A program made the translations under genes and the position numbers. 64,000 nt of DNA from Haematomicrobium sanguinis DSM 21259 (GTDB lineage: Bacteria > Actinomycetota > Actinomycetes > Actinomycetales > Micrococcaceae). Each line of letters begins with the position of its first letter. The stretch's first letter is position 1. Where the stretch lies: assembly GCF_000688395.1 (NCBI RefSeq), contig NZ_JIAG01000011.1, forward strand, positions 1-64,000, in the 5' to 3' direction. The notes beneath the pieces were generated by a model, which was not told where the DNA came from, did no database searches, and saw nothing but the letters and a program-made list of their open reading frames with translations. Below are positions 1 to 8,864 of this stretch, piece after piece.

Positions 1-6
1 CTGCCC

Positions 7-2163
7 TTGGATGAAAAGATCGCACGCGGCAAAGGCGGGCACGGTGGCAAGCGCGGCAACGGTAGCGGCCGAGGGAAACACCAGGATGCGTTCACCGTCA
101 CTCCACCTACCAACGCGAACTCTCGCGCGGCTACGGGCCCGTCCGCGGCCAACCCCAACGGCACTAACTCCACGGGCACTGATTCCTCCAGCACTGCTAA
201 CTCGAGCACCGGAGCTGACTCGTCGAGCACGAGTGCCGGTCCGGCATCCAGTACTGGTACTGGGTTCGCGCGGGGTTCGGCGTTTTTCCCGGGGTTTGAT
301 TCCCGCGATGTTGAGGACTCCGAGGTCGCGTTCCCCCGGGTGTGGTGCGGTGTGTCGGTGAAAGCGATGGACGAAGCGCTCTGGGGTCTCGGGTCGGAGT
401 TGGCGCTGTTGTGGGGTCGGAGCGAGTTCGTGACCACCGGGATGCTGATCGATACCGCGACCTTGTCCCGGCTCCCGAAACTCGAAGCACGATTCATTAC
501 AGGGTTACTGAACAGCCGATTGGTGAAAACCGCGGTGAAACACTGTGTCGGGCTGACCGATGAACAAGCCGCCAGTTATGACACTCGCCTGCACGAGTTC
601 ATGTTCCCGGCGAAATATGATGTGACCGGCCAATACCCCGTGCGCTCCGCGAATGATGTGGCGAAGTTCGCCGAGGTGACCCGGAACCGGTTACACGCCG
701 AACCACTGGCGGTGCGGGAGCGGCGGGAGATGAAGCACCGGTACGTGTCGATCACCAATGAGTCGAACGGCATGTGCTCTATCAGCGGGTTGTTGCCGGC
801 GACGGCGGCGCACCGGTTCATGAACACCCTCACAGATTTCGCGATCACCGCCAAGAGTGAGAACGACACTCGTACGTTGAAACAACTGATCGCCGATGTC
901 TTCACCGACCTGATCACCCATAACTACAACCAGTCGTACCCGAACACCCCACCCAACCCGGCAGGGACCAGCAGCGCGGGCCCAGACGCGAGCCAGAGCA
1001 CTGACGGTGCTGAGGGGACGGGTGCGCCAGGAACCGGTTCGGAACATGCCCAGCAGCCGAGCGCACAACCACAAGGCGACGATCCTCCCAGCGATACGGG
1101 CCCCTGCGACAGCACGCCGGATGTGGAGTTCTCCTTCGAATCCATCCATAACTTGTTCAACACCACCGGACAGCCCGGTGCCACGTTTACAGCCAGTTCC
1201 GACGGAACCACCATGCCCAACGCCAGGCGTGAGGGGACTACTGTGCCTGGCGATAGGCCCGAGGGGACAGTTGCGCCTGACGACAAGACTGAGGGGACAA
1301 GTGCGCCCGATCCCGGTACCGGTTCGGCGCCTGAGAACGACCGGGAGCGCGAGGAGCGTTACTGGGTCGACCCCGACGGCGTCATCCACGACCACCCCAC
1401 GAAGGGTGACGCATCGGCGCACCCTGACACCGGAAACGGCGCCAGCGAATCACAGGCAGCCCGCTCCGCTGGCGGTGCCGAACCAGAAACTGCCTCGGGT
1501 TCGCGGTCGGGGTTGCGCGGTGAAGCGAAAATCTTTGTGACGATCCCGGCCACGTCGTTGGCGGGGTTGGATGAGCAGGACGGGTTCCTCTCCGGGTACG
1601 GTCCCATCCCCGCCGACGCGATACGCGAGGTCGCCGGAACCGCACACACCCTCTACCGAATACTCACCGACCCCAACACTGGCAGACCGCTCGCGTTGGG
1701 TCGCTCAAGCTACCGGGTAGACACCCAGTTGCGTGAATTCCTGCAACTGCGCTCGGACACCTGCCAGTTCCCCGGATGCGGTGTCAACGCCCGTCGCACC
1801 GACGCAGACCACATCCACGAATGGGACGCCGGCGGCGAAACGAACCCCGAGAATCTTCAGTTGTTGTGTCGCAAACACCACAACCTCAAAACACATCACG
1901 GCTGGGAAGCCAAAGTCCTGGACCCAGAAACCAACACGGTCCAATGGACTTCACCCCTCGGAAACACCTACATCACCGAACCCACCGGAACAGGAACCGG
2001 CACCGGAACCAGCACCACACCCGGCCCTGAATCGGAACCCGACAGGGGCAACCAGACCACGGCCAACACAGGCGACCGCAGTAATGACCACGCCACTCGT
2101 GATCCCTGGGCCACCCTTCCCCACGAAAACGCCACCACCAACTGGTCAGGCGCACCCTTCTAA
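7..2163 (+). CDS. DUF222 / 13E12-type HNH endonuclease-domain protein (5' end possibly outside window)
   Basis: Member of the actinobacterial DUF222-HNH (13E12 repeat) family, predicted nucleases of unknown role, often in many copies per genome. A helical DUF222-like part lies around residues 95-310. A long Gly/Ser/Thr/Pro-rich linker follows (about 315-500). The C-terminal HNH zinc-type domain shows CQFPGC (first Cys about 586), DADHIHEW (about 599-606), then LCRKHHN. The last 70 residues are again low complexity. The frame is open to the left window edge and the TTG at 7 is only the first possible start seen, so the N-terminus may be cut. The first 90 residues are also low complexity. It is followed 78 bases later by zwf with no obvious functional link. 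Family is certain; activity is inference. Confidence 0.85.
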   Translation: MDEKIARGKGGHGGKRGNGSGRGKHQDAFTVTPPTNANSRAATGPSAANPNGTNSTGTDSSSTANSSTGADSSSTSAGPASSTGTGFARGSAFFPGFDSRDVEDSEVAFPRVWCGVSVKAMDEALWGLGSELALLWGRSEFVTTGMLIDTATLSRLPKLEARFITGLLNSRLVKTAVKHCVGLTDEQAASYDTRLHEFMFPAKYDVTGQYPVRSANDVAKFAEVTRNRLHAEPLAVRERREMKHRYVSITNESNGMCSISGLLPATAAHRFMNTLTDFAITAKSENDTRTLKQLIADVFTDLITHNYNQSYPNTPPNPAGTSSAGPDASQSTDGAEGTGAPGTGSEHAQQPSAQPQGDDPPSDTGPCDSTPDVEFSFESIHNLFNTTGQPGATFTASSDGTTMPNARREGTTVPGDRPEGTVAPDDKTEGTSAPDPGTGSAPENDREREERYWVDPDGVIHDHPTKGDASAHPDTGNGASESQAARSAGGAEPETASGSRSGLRGEAKIFVTIPATSLAGLDEQDGFLSGYGPIPADAIREVAGTAHTLYRILTDPNTGRPLALGRSSYRVDTQLREFLQLRSDTCQFPGCGVNARRTDADHIHEWDAGGETNPENLQLLCRKHHNLKTHHGWEAKVLDPETNTVQWTSPLGNTYITEPTGTGTGTGTSTTPGPESEPDRGNQTTANTGDRSNDHATRDPWATLPHENATTNWSGAPF
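1231..1314 (+). repeat. Tandem 30-bp coding repeat in the HNH protein linker
   Basis: Three head-to-tail units each begin GAGGGGAC (at 1231, 1261 and 1291) and encode a 10-residue motif of the type EGT-x-x-P-[GD]-D. A related single unit begins at 1015. The repeats lie in the linker between the DUF222 and HNH domains, so length variation would alter only linker length. Confidence 0.7.
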
Positions 2164-2241
2164 ACCAGGCCCCGTTCTAAAAATTGCCCCCGACAGACGC
2201 AATTGGTTCAGAATTTCGCCCGGACTTGGCAAACTAGGACT

Positions 2242-3693
2242 GTGAGCGAACAATCCAAGAAGTCCAAGCCCTCCGTCAAGACACTTCTCATCCTCGGCGC
2301 CACTGGCGACCTCACCGCACGTCTCCTCCTCCCTGGCCTCGCCAAACTGGTGGCCACCGGCCGCGCAGGTGACTTGAATCTGGTGGGATCCGGACGCGAA
2401 GAGTGGACCCAAGAACAGTGGCGCGATCGGGTCAAAAAGGCCTTCGAACCCGCCTTCAAGGAGTGCAAAGAAAACGGCCGCGAAGCCCTCGAGAAGGTCA
2501 TCGCCAACGCCAGCTACCGCGTCGCGGACGTCACCAAGGAAGGCGAACTCCCAGGACTCCTCGACGGGCTCCCCACTCCCATCGCCATCTACTTCGCACT
2601 CCCGCCGGCCGTCAGCCTCAAAGCCATTTCGCTTCTCAAACCTGGCGAGCTCCCCGAAGGCACCCGCCTCGTCATGGAAAAGCCCTTCGGCGAAAGCGCT
2701 GCAACGGCCAAAGAACTCAACGACATGCTCGTCAAGCTCGTCCCCGAAGACCACATCCACCGCGTCGACCACTTCCTCGGCAAGTCCACGGTCTTCAATA
2801 TCCTTGGGCTGCGCTTCGCCAACCGCATCCTCGAACCCATGTTCAGCAACGAAAACGTCGCCAAGGTCGAGATCATTTTCGACGAGGACCTCACCCTAGA
2901 GGGCCGCGCCTCCTACTATGACGGCGCCGGCGCCCTCCGCGACATGATCCAAAGCCACTTGCTGCAAATCATGGCCTTCATCGCCATGAACCCGCCTGCC
3001 ACGCTCGGCGAGCGCGACCTACGCGACCACATCGGTTCGGTCCTGCGCGCCAGCAAAATCGCGGGCGACGTCGAGGTCTCTACCCGTCGTGCCCGCTACA
3101 CCGCCGGCAAAATCGGCGACCGCTCGGTCCCCAACTACGTCGACGAAGAGGGCGTCGACCCAAGCAAAAACACCGAAACGCTTGCCGAAGTGCAGATCGC
3201 CATCAACAACTCGCGCTGGGCCGGCGTACCCTTCATCCTCCGCTCCGGCAAAGCCCTCGCGAAACCACGCAAAGAAGCAATCATCACCTTCAAGCCGGTC
3301 GCCCACCTCCCCGAAGGCTTCCTCGGCGGCGACAAGCCCGACCGCCTGCGCATCGGCTTTGGCCCCGCGACCCTTCGCATGGAAATCGACGTCAACGGCC
3401 CCGGCAACATCTTCACCCTTGATCGCGCCATCCTCGAAGCGAACCTGCACGACTCCGACCTCCTCCCCTACGGCGAAGTCCTGGACGGCGTTCTCTCCGG
3501 CGACCCGCTCCTCTCCGTCCGCGGCGACATCGCTGAGGACTCCTGGCGCATCGTCGACCCCGTCCTCGAGGCCTGGAAAAACCTTGACAAGGTTCCCATG
3601 GAGGAATACCCGGCCGGTTCGTTTGGTCCCGAGGACTGGGAAACCTCCCGCGAGGAGGATCCGATCGAGGACCCTCAGGTTCAAGAGAGTTAG
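2242..3693 (+). CDS. zwf: Glucose-6-phosphate 1-dehydrogenase
   Basis: First enzyme of the oxidative pentose phosphate pathway: oxidises glucose 6-phosphate to 6-phosphogluconolactone and makes NADPH. The 483-residue protein opens with the nucleotide-binding segment GATGDLTARLLLPGL and carries the signature RVDHFLGK at residues 174-181, with the catalytic Asp-His pair at 176-177. Length fits the family. GTG at 2242 is chosen because the homologous start of the Rossmann fold follows closely; a TTG at 2203 would add 13 residues. No strong Shine-Dalgarno is visible. It stands alone, without tal, gnd or opcA beside it, and converges with glnK across a structured hairpin. Confidence 0.93.
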   Translation: MSEQSKKSKPSVKTLLILGATGDLTARLLLPGLAKLVATGRAGDLNLVGSGREEWTQEQWRDRVKKAFEPAFKECKENGREALEKVIANASYRVADVTKEGELPGLLDGLPTPIAIYFALPPAVSLKAISLLKPGELPEGTRLVMEKPFGESAATAKELNDMLVKLVPEDHIHRVDHFLGKSTVFNILGLRFANRILEPMFSNENVAKVEIIFDEDLTLEGRASYYDGAGALRDMIQSHLLQIMAFIAMNPPATLGERDLRDHIGSVLRASKIAGDVEVSTRRARYTAGKIGDRSVPNYVDEEGVDPSKNTETLAEVQIAINNSRWAGVPFILRSGKALAKPRKEAIITFKPVAHLPEGFLGGDKPDRLRIGFGPATLRMEIDVNGPGNIFTLDRAILEANLHDSDLLPYGEVLDGVLSGDPLLSVRGDIAEDSWRIVDPVLEAWKNLDKVPMEEYPAGSFGPEDWETSREEDPIEDPQVQES

Positions 3694-3703
3694 CAAAAGA
3701 AGA

Positions 3704-3761
3704 ACGACGGCGATGCCTACCTTGGGTGCCTACCGGCACCGAAGGCGAGTATCGCCGTCGT
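3704..3761. terminator. Structured hairpin between convergent zwf and glnK
   Basis: Outer arms ACGACGGCGAT (3704-3714) and ATCGCCGTCGT (3751-3761) are perfectly complementary. Inside, CCTTGGGTGCC (3720-3730) pairs with GGCACCGAAGG (3735-3745) with one mismatch around a TACC loop. The stems are separated by a 5x5 internal loop. Position between two convergent genes suggests a bidirectional terminator, although no clear T-run follows. The left outer arm recurs in two other intergenic spaces (18571 and 63269). Confidence 0.55.
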
Positions 3762-3794
3762 ACATTCTTGCCAAAAACCCGCTTGGGTGGGCCG

Positions 3795-4133
3795 CTAGAT
3801 TGCCGCGGCCCCGCGCTCCCCGGTGCGCACGCGGATCACCTCTTCGACCGTGGTGATCCAGACTTTGCCGTCGCCCGCGCTGCCGGTGTTGGCGGTGGAG
3901 ACGATGACGTCGACGATGTCATCCGCCCACGGTTCATCCACGAGGACTTCGACGCGTACCTTGGGGAGCAGATCGACGGTGTATTCGTGACCGCGGTAGA
4001 CCTCGGTGTGCCCGCGTTGCCGACCGTAGCCGCTCGCCTGGCTGACCGTTAGACCCTGCACGCCGTAGCTTTCTAGCCGCTCGCGCACCTCGGCGAGTTT
4101 GTCGGGGCGAATGATTGCGGTGATGAGTTTCAT
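3795..4133 (-). CDS. glnK: Nitrogen regulatory protein P-II
   Basis: Small trimeric signal protein that senses 2-oxoglutarate and ATP/ADP and plugs the AmtB ammonium channel. The 112-residue length is typical. It begins MKLITAIIRP and carries the T-loop sequence EVYRGHEYTVDLLPK with the modifiable Tyr51, which is adenylylated in actinobacteria, plus the C-terminal GDGKVW and RTGERG signatures. Its ATG overlaps the amtB stop by four bases (ATGA), so the two are translationally coupled, the classic amtB-glnK arrangement. The adenylyltransferase gene glnD, often the third member in actinobacteria, is absent; zwf follows instead. Confidence 0.95.
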   Translation of the reverse strand: MKLITAIIRPDKLAEVRERLESYGVQGLTVSQASGYGRQRGHTEVYRGHEYTVDLLPKVRVEVLVDEPWADDIVDVIVSTANTGSAGDGKVWITTVEEVIRVRTGERGAAAI

Positions 4134-5509
4134 ACCGTTGACTCCTCTTTAGATTCCTCGGCGGACGAGCCTTGGGTAGGCCCTGCTGCGACGTAATCTG
4201 GCACCAATTCTCGCCCCGGGGCTGGCCGGAACGGTCCGCCCACTCCCAGGCCGCCAAATTCGTACGCGGTTTCAGCGTGCTCGGACAGATCCACTCCATC
4301 TTCCTCGCTCTTACGGTCAACCCGGAACCCAATCGTGTACTTGAGGGCTAGCGCAAGCACCAGTGTCACGCCGCCGCTCAGCACAATCGCGATCAACGCG
4401 GCAATCGCCTGCGCCGCCAGTTGGCCGAATCCGCCGCCGTAGAACAGGCCGCCGGGTGTGCCATCCAAGGGCAACGCAATGAAGCCGAGCGCGAGCGTGC
4501 CAATGATGCCGGCAACCAGGTGAACGCCCACCACGTCCAGCGAATCGTCATAGCCGAGCTTGAACTTCAGGCTCACCGCCATCGCACACACTGCGCCTGC
4601 AACCAGACCCAACCCAATTGCCGCCAGCGGGGAGACATTCGCGCACGCCGGGGTGATCGCCACCAGTCCGGCAACGATTCCGGACGCCGCGCCCAGCGAG
4701 GTGGGACGCCCGTCGCGGATGCGCTCCACGGCCAACCAGCCGATCATCGCGGCCGCCGGTGCCGCCATGGTGTTCATGATGATCAGTCCCGCCTGCTGCG
4801 GTGTCGCCGCTAGGCCCGCGTTAAACCCGAACCAACCAAACCACAGAATCGCGGCGCCGAGCATAACCAGCGGCAAGTTGTGCGGGCGCTGACTCGGGTC
4901 CTTGCCGAAACCGCGGCGCTTGCCAAGCACAAGCGCCAAAACCAGGGCCGCCGCACCCGCACTAATGTGCACCACAGTGCCGCCGGCGAAGTCAATTGCG
5001 ACCCCCACGGTCTTGCCAATGGCGCCGTTCGCGTTGAGGAGGCCGCCGGGTGCGTTCGGATCATCCGCGTTGAAATTCCACACCATGTACGCGAGCGGCG
5101 CGTACACGAGCGTGACCCACACCGCCACGAAAATCGCCCAGGCAGAGAACTTCGCGCGATCCGCGATCGAACCGCTGATGAGTGCCACCGTGATGATCGC
5201 GAACGTCCCGCCAAAGGCCGCATAAATCATCGCGTCGGTCGCCTCGGGATCATTGAGGATCGCTTCCAACCCGAAATACTCAAATGGATTGCCAAAAATC
5301 TCACCCACACTGGAGCCGGCTGTCATCGAGTACCCCCACAGCACCCAAATCACGCCAACGATGCCCATCGTGACAAAGCTCATCATCATCATGTTGAGTG
5401 TCGATTTCGACCGCGTCATCCCGGAATAGAAGAACGCAACGCCCGGCGTCATAAACAAGACCAGGGCCGTGGCGACGATCAGCCACGTATCGGTTGGAGC
5501 GAAGTCCAT
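4130..5509 (-). CDS. amtB: Ammonium transporter Amt
   Basis: Integral membrane ammonium channel of 459 residues with about eleven hydrophobic segments. It has the N-terminal family sequence LFMTPGVAFFYSGM, the DFAGGTVVHISAGAAALV segment, and an FNAGL/WFGWFG region typical of Amt proteins. ATG at 5509 is preferred over the GTG/ATG starts six codons upstream because GGGAGGT lies just before it. A cytoplasmic tail of roughly 65 residues ends the protein. It is followed directly by the overlapping glnK, its regulator. A candidate GlnR-type site lies about 80-95 bases upstream. Confidence 0.95.
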   Translation of the reverse strand: MDFAPTDTWLIVATALVLFMTPGVAFFYSGMTRSKSTLNMMMMSFVTMGIVGVIWVLWGYSMTAGSSVGEIFGNPFEYFGLEAILNDPEATDAMIYAAFGGTFAIITVALISGSIADRAKFSAWAIFVAVWVTLVYAPLAYMVWNFNADDPNAPGGLLNANGAIGKTVGVAIDFAGGTVVHISAGAAALVLALVLGKRRGFGKDPSQRPHNLPLVMLGAAILWFGWFGFNAGLAATPQQAGLIIMNTMAAPAAAMIGWLAVERIRDGRPTSLGAASGIVAGLVAITPACANVSPLAAIGLGLVAGAVCAMAVSLKFKLGYDDSLDVVGVHLVAGIIGTLALGFIALPLDGTPGGLFYGGGFGQLAAQAIAALIAIVLSGGVTLVLALALKYTIGFRVDRKSEEDGVDLSEHAETAYEFGGLGVGGPFRPAPGRELVPDYVAAGPTQGSSAEESKEESTV

Positions 5510-5814
5510 GTTTACCTCCCAAACCACAGGTGCCTCCTGCTTATCCCCCAGTCTTCTGGTGGAGTGTTTCAGGTGACGCGGGGGTTGAGTTGCGGGGGTG
5601 TAACAAAATGGCCGGTTGTGTGTCGATTCGGTGGCGCCCGTGTTTCGGCAGTGTTTCGCGGGGTGAACCGGTCGCGGTTTCGCGGGGTATCTTGGCGCGG
5701 CCGGGCCCGTTCAGGTGGAGCCGATACACTGGGAGTGAATCTCAGCGCGCGAGAAATTGTGTGCGCCATTCTTTTGCGCTTTGCCGTTTTGTGCCCTGCC
5801 GACTTTGGAGGATC
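5510..5814. other. Divergent intergenic region amtB / glycosidase
   Basis: About 305 bases without a convincing gene. It must hold the promoters of both divergent genes. The visible items are the GlnR-like box at 5589-5604 and a possible -10 element TACACT (5725-5730) for the plus-strand glycosidase, without a clear -35. The repeated TTTCG(C/G) strings around 5643-5690 have no recognised meaning. Confidence 0.5.
5589..5604 (-). promoter_or_regulatory. Candidate GlnR binding site upstream of amtB
   Basis: On the minus strand the bases read GTTAC-N6-GCAAC. The known actinobacterial GlnR half-site pattern is gTnAC-N6-GaAAC, so there is one mismatch. It lies 80-95 bases before the amtB ATG, a usual distance for nitrogen control of amtB. 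Only one box is seen, whereas strong GlnR promoters usually have two. Confidence 0.35.
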
Positions 5815-7581
5815 ATGTCCGAGCCGACCCCGCCCTCAAGCAACAACCCCTTTGACGATCTGCCCGAGGGTACTTCTGGACGCAGGCAACGTGCAGAGAC
5901 CGCGGTCGTTGCGAGCGAGGAAGACCGTGCGAAGGATAAGAAAAAGAAGATTATTCTGGGCTCGGTCATTGCCGCGGTCATCGCCATCTTGGCAATCACG
6001 ATTCCGCTCATTTTGAATGGGTTGAATAAGCCTGCACAGGTGGCAGAAACGACAACGCCTTCGCCCTCCAAGTCCACCGAGACGCCAACCCCCACCCCGA
6101 CGGAAAAGGTACCCAACGCCCCCAAGCCCAACGGGGTATATGAGCAAGTGGGCCCGCCTCCGGGTTCGCCGCTTGAACCGGTCGAGCCGTTGACAGTCAA
6201 CATCGGCAGCGACTCCACCGGCACCATGATCAAGCAGGGCCTTGCGGGTCTCTCTCTGGAAATGGTGGATATGGCCAGTCCGGCGCTGAGCGCTGATAAC
6301 CCGTCCGCGGTCAAGATGCTCAAGGACCTGAACGGCCCGATGGTGCGTTTTGGCGGTAACTCGGTGGAACGGCGTGCGTTCTGGACCTCAACCGGCGAGC
6401 CGTTGCCCGGACGCATCCAGCCTGGCTCGAATCAAACCCCGACGACCGTCACGCCAGACGATCTACGCCGAGTCAACGGACTTCTTGAGGCCACCGGATC
6501 GACCGTCGCAATTGTGGTGGACCTTGCGAATTTTGAGCCCGAACGCGCCGCCGACTTTGTGAAGAACGCGAAAGAGATCTTTGGCGACAAGTTCCTTGGC
6601 TTCACCCCCGGCAACGAGCCGAACGGCTACCCGGCGAACAATATGCGCCCACAAGGGTGGGCCGATCCTCAGTACATCGATGAGATCCGCCAATACGCCG
6701 ATGCCATTGCAAAGGTGGCCCCCAATACGCCGATGATTGGGCCGGGCACCTATGAAATCAACTGGGGCAAAACCTTCGCACAGGTCAAAGATTTCCCGTT
6801 GCCCACGGTGTTTGCCTTCCACCACTACCCGTACTCCAGCTGTAACGGCTCTGATCCTACTGCCAAGCCCACGATCGCTAATATGCTCAACCCGGACAAC
6901 CGTCAGGGAAGCATTGGGTTCCGTGAGCGATTCATGCAGGTCGCCAAGGATGCGGGCCTGCCAATCTGGATCCCCGAAATGGGCCCCTCGGCGTGTCCCG
7001 GCAATGAGCAAGAATTCACGAAACAGCACGTGATGGCACTCTGGTACGCGGATTACGCTTTGAGTTCAGCGCAACTCGGTGTGGAGCGTCTGGGCTTCCA
7101 CTCCTCCACTCTCGCTTGCCTCGGCGGACCGTCGATGTCCCCAATCTGCAATACCGGCACCATCAAGGCGCCCTCCGGGGAGTTTGCCGAGCGAGCCAAT
7201 TACTGGGGCATGTCCATCATTTCGAGTCTGCCCCCTGGCGAGTTCTTAGGCATCCAATCCACCGGCGATCCCATGTCCTATGCATACGCGATGAAGAACA
7301 ACGAGGACCAGATCACCGTAGCGATCGTCAACATGAACAACCCAGAACGCAACGCGCAGACGGACGTCACAATCAATCTGCCCTTCACCGTCAATCGCGG
7401 CACCATGACGCAAATGTATGGCCCGGCCTACACCGCTCAGGATCAAACCGTCATTGACGGTCAATATGCACCGGCCATCCCCGAGGATCAGCGCCCCGGT
7501 ATCCCGGGCTTTGACGAGGGAAAGACGGTGAAGGTGCCGCTGACTGCGGGAACCGTGACGGTGCTGACCTTCCGGCGCTAG
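5815..7581 (+). CDS. Membrane-anchored glycoside hydrolase (clan GH-A, GH79-like)
   Basis: Predicted extracellular retaining glycosidase of 588 residues. Order of parts: a charged cytoplasmic N-terminus, one transmembrane segment at about residues 43-68 (IILGSVIAAVIAILAITI), a Thr/Pro/Ser-rich linker to about residue 105, then a TIM-barrel-type domain. FGGNSVERRAFW and GNEPNGYP resemble GH79 (heparanase/beta-glucuronidase-like) enzymes. Glu268 in GNEP is the likely acid/base and Glu388 in WIPEMGP the likely nucleophile. ATG 5815 is chosen because GGAGG precedes it; the open frame upstream lacks coding character. Its stop shares the palindrome CTAG with the convergent acyltransferase. Substrate is unknown; a uronic-acid-bearing wall polymer is a guess. 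Confidence 0.75.
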   Translation: MSEPTPPSSNNPFDDLPEGTSGRRQRAETAVVASEEDRAKDKKKKIILGSVIAAVIAILAITIPLILNGLNKPAQVAETTTPSPSKSTETPTPTPTEKVPNAPKPNGVYEQVGPPPGSPLEPVEPLTVNIGSDSTGTMIKQGLAGLSLEMVDMASPALSADNPSAVKMLKDLNGPMVRFGGNSVERRAFWTSTGEPLPGRIQPGSNQTPTTVTPDDLRRVNGLLEATGSTVAIVVDLANFEPERAADFVKNAKEIFGDKFLGFTPGNEPNGYPANNMRPQGWADPQYIDEIRQYADAIAKVAPNTPMIGPGTYEINWGKTFAQVKDFPLPTVFAFHHYPYSSCNGSDPTAKPTIANMLNPDNRQGSIGFRERFMQVAKDAGLPIWIPEMGPSACPGNEQEFTKQHVMALWYADYALSSAQLGVERLGFHSSTLACLGGPSMSPICNTGTIKAPSGEFAERANYWGMSIISSLPPGEFLGIQSTGDPMSYAYAMKNNEDQITVAIVNMNNPERNAQTDVTINLPFTVNRGTMTQMYGPAYTAQDQTVIDGQYAPAIPEDQRPGIPGFDEGKTVKVPLTAGTVTVLTFRR

Positions 7582-8864
7582 GACAGTTGCTGTTCCAAAG
7601 GCGATACACCCGGCGATAGCACCAGCGCAACTGCCGCGGCCATTAGGACGATCGCGATCGTCACGGCGCAGAGCAGGAGCTTTCTGGATGATTTCGGCGA
7701 TGCTGTTAACCACCTGGTGAACATGGCAACGGTTCCACGCCAACCGTTCTTCAGCACCGGTCGTTCCAACCATCGCCAGGACACCTCCGCCAGCAAGAAG
7801 GTCCACACGAGCATGAGCACACCGGCCGCAATGCTGGTCGCCACGGTCACGCTCCCCATAATGCCGCGCAAGATCAGCAACAGCGGCCAATGCCACAGAT
7901 ACACCGCGTAAGAACGAGTTCCCAGCCATAGCAGGGGCCGCAACGCCGCCGTGTTCCGCGACGATTCCCGAGTGGACAGCATAGCCACGGCCGCCACGGC
8001 TAATGCCGTAGCAAGCGGCAACCCCCATGCCAAGGTCGTCGTATCGCTCGCAGGAAGGAACAGGGCTAGAGTGACGAACCCGAGAAGGGCCAGCGACGCT
8101 AGCCCGAGCGAGGGAAAAGCCCATCTATCTCGCGCAGTGCCCGCAGGAGCGATTCTCCTGGCTGCTTGGAAGGCGGCGACACTGGATCCGCCAAACACAC
8201 CAAAGGCATGGGTGGCCGTGTTCATGTACAACACCGACGGGTCCGCACCGGCCCAGGTTCCGAGCATCATGGCAAGTGCGGATGCCAGGGCGAGCGTTGC
8301 CAGGGCGGCACCGACGACGCGCGTCACTGCCGACGGACGGAAGCGTTTCGTTGCGCGCACGGTCAGCACCAGGATCAGTGGCCACACCAAGTAGAACTGG
8401 CCCTCCACTCCCAGCGACCACAAATGCAGCCACAGCGGCGGCTCAAACCTAGCGAAGTAACTCGCATCACCAAAGACATATAGCCAGTTACTCGACCAGG
8501 TCAGCGCGCCCAACCACTGGGTTGCAAGCTTGGCGGGAATGTTCGGGTAGAGCAACAGCGAAAGCGCGGACGCAATCGGAAGGACCGCAAGCAACGCGGG
8601 ATAGAGTCGGCGGCCCCGGCGCACCCAAAAGTTGTCCAGGCGTGTACCGGGGCGCAGGAGGATGGTCGTCACAAAGTAGCCGCTCAGCACAAAGAACAGG
8701 TCCACGCCGATCAGTCCACCCGGAAATACCTGCGGCCACGCGTGGTACCCAAGCACTAGGAGCACGGCAAGGCCGCGCAGGTAATCCAAGGTGATGTTGC
8801 GCTGGGCACCGCTTGACGTTCCGATTGGTGTTGCTCTCACCTGAGTCATGGTCCCGATCGACAT
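7578..8864 (-). CDS. Acyltransferase family 3 membrane protein (OafA/YrhL type)
   Basis: Polytopic membrane acyltransferase that probably moves acetyl groups from the cytoplasm to a cell-surface glycan. The 428-residue protein begins its core with LDYLRGLAVLLVLGYHAW (the family catalytic His), followed by GVDLFFVLSGY, and shows about ten or eleven hydrophobic helices; the C-terminus is short and extracytoplasmic. It lacks the fused SGNH domain common in this family; that function is probably supplied by the gene immediately upstream, whose stop abuts this start. ATG 8864 is the first start; an ATG at 8849 preceded by CGGGA is equally plausible. The target could be peptidoglycan or a wall polysaccharide. 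Confidence 0.85.
   Translation of the reverse strand: MSIGTMTQVRATPIGTSSGAQRNITLDYLRGLAVLLVLGYHAWPQVFPGGLIGVDLFFVLSGYFVTTILLRPGTRLDNFWVRRGRRLYPALLAVLPIASALSLLLYPNIPAKLATQWLGALTWSSNWLYVFGDASYFARFEPPLWLHLWSLGVEGQFYLVWPLILVLTVRATKRFRPSAVTRVVGAALATLALASALAMMLGTWAGADPSVLYMNTATHAFGVFGGSSVAAFQAARRIAPAGTARDRWAFPSLGLASLALLGFVTLALFLPASDTTTLAWGLPLATALAVAAVAMLSTRESSRNTAALRPLLWLGTRSYAVYLWHWPLLLILRGIMGSVTVATSIAAGVLMLVWTFLLAEVSWRWLERPVLKNGWRGTVAMFTRWLTASPKSSRKLLLCAVTIAIVLMAAAVALVLSPGVSPLEQQLS

Noticed and set aside
5494-5814. 107-codon upstream extension of the glycosidase
   Set aside because: It overlaps the amtB start region antisense, has no coding character, and the ATG at 5815 has a good ribosome site and is followed by a normal membrane anchor.
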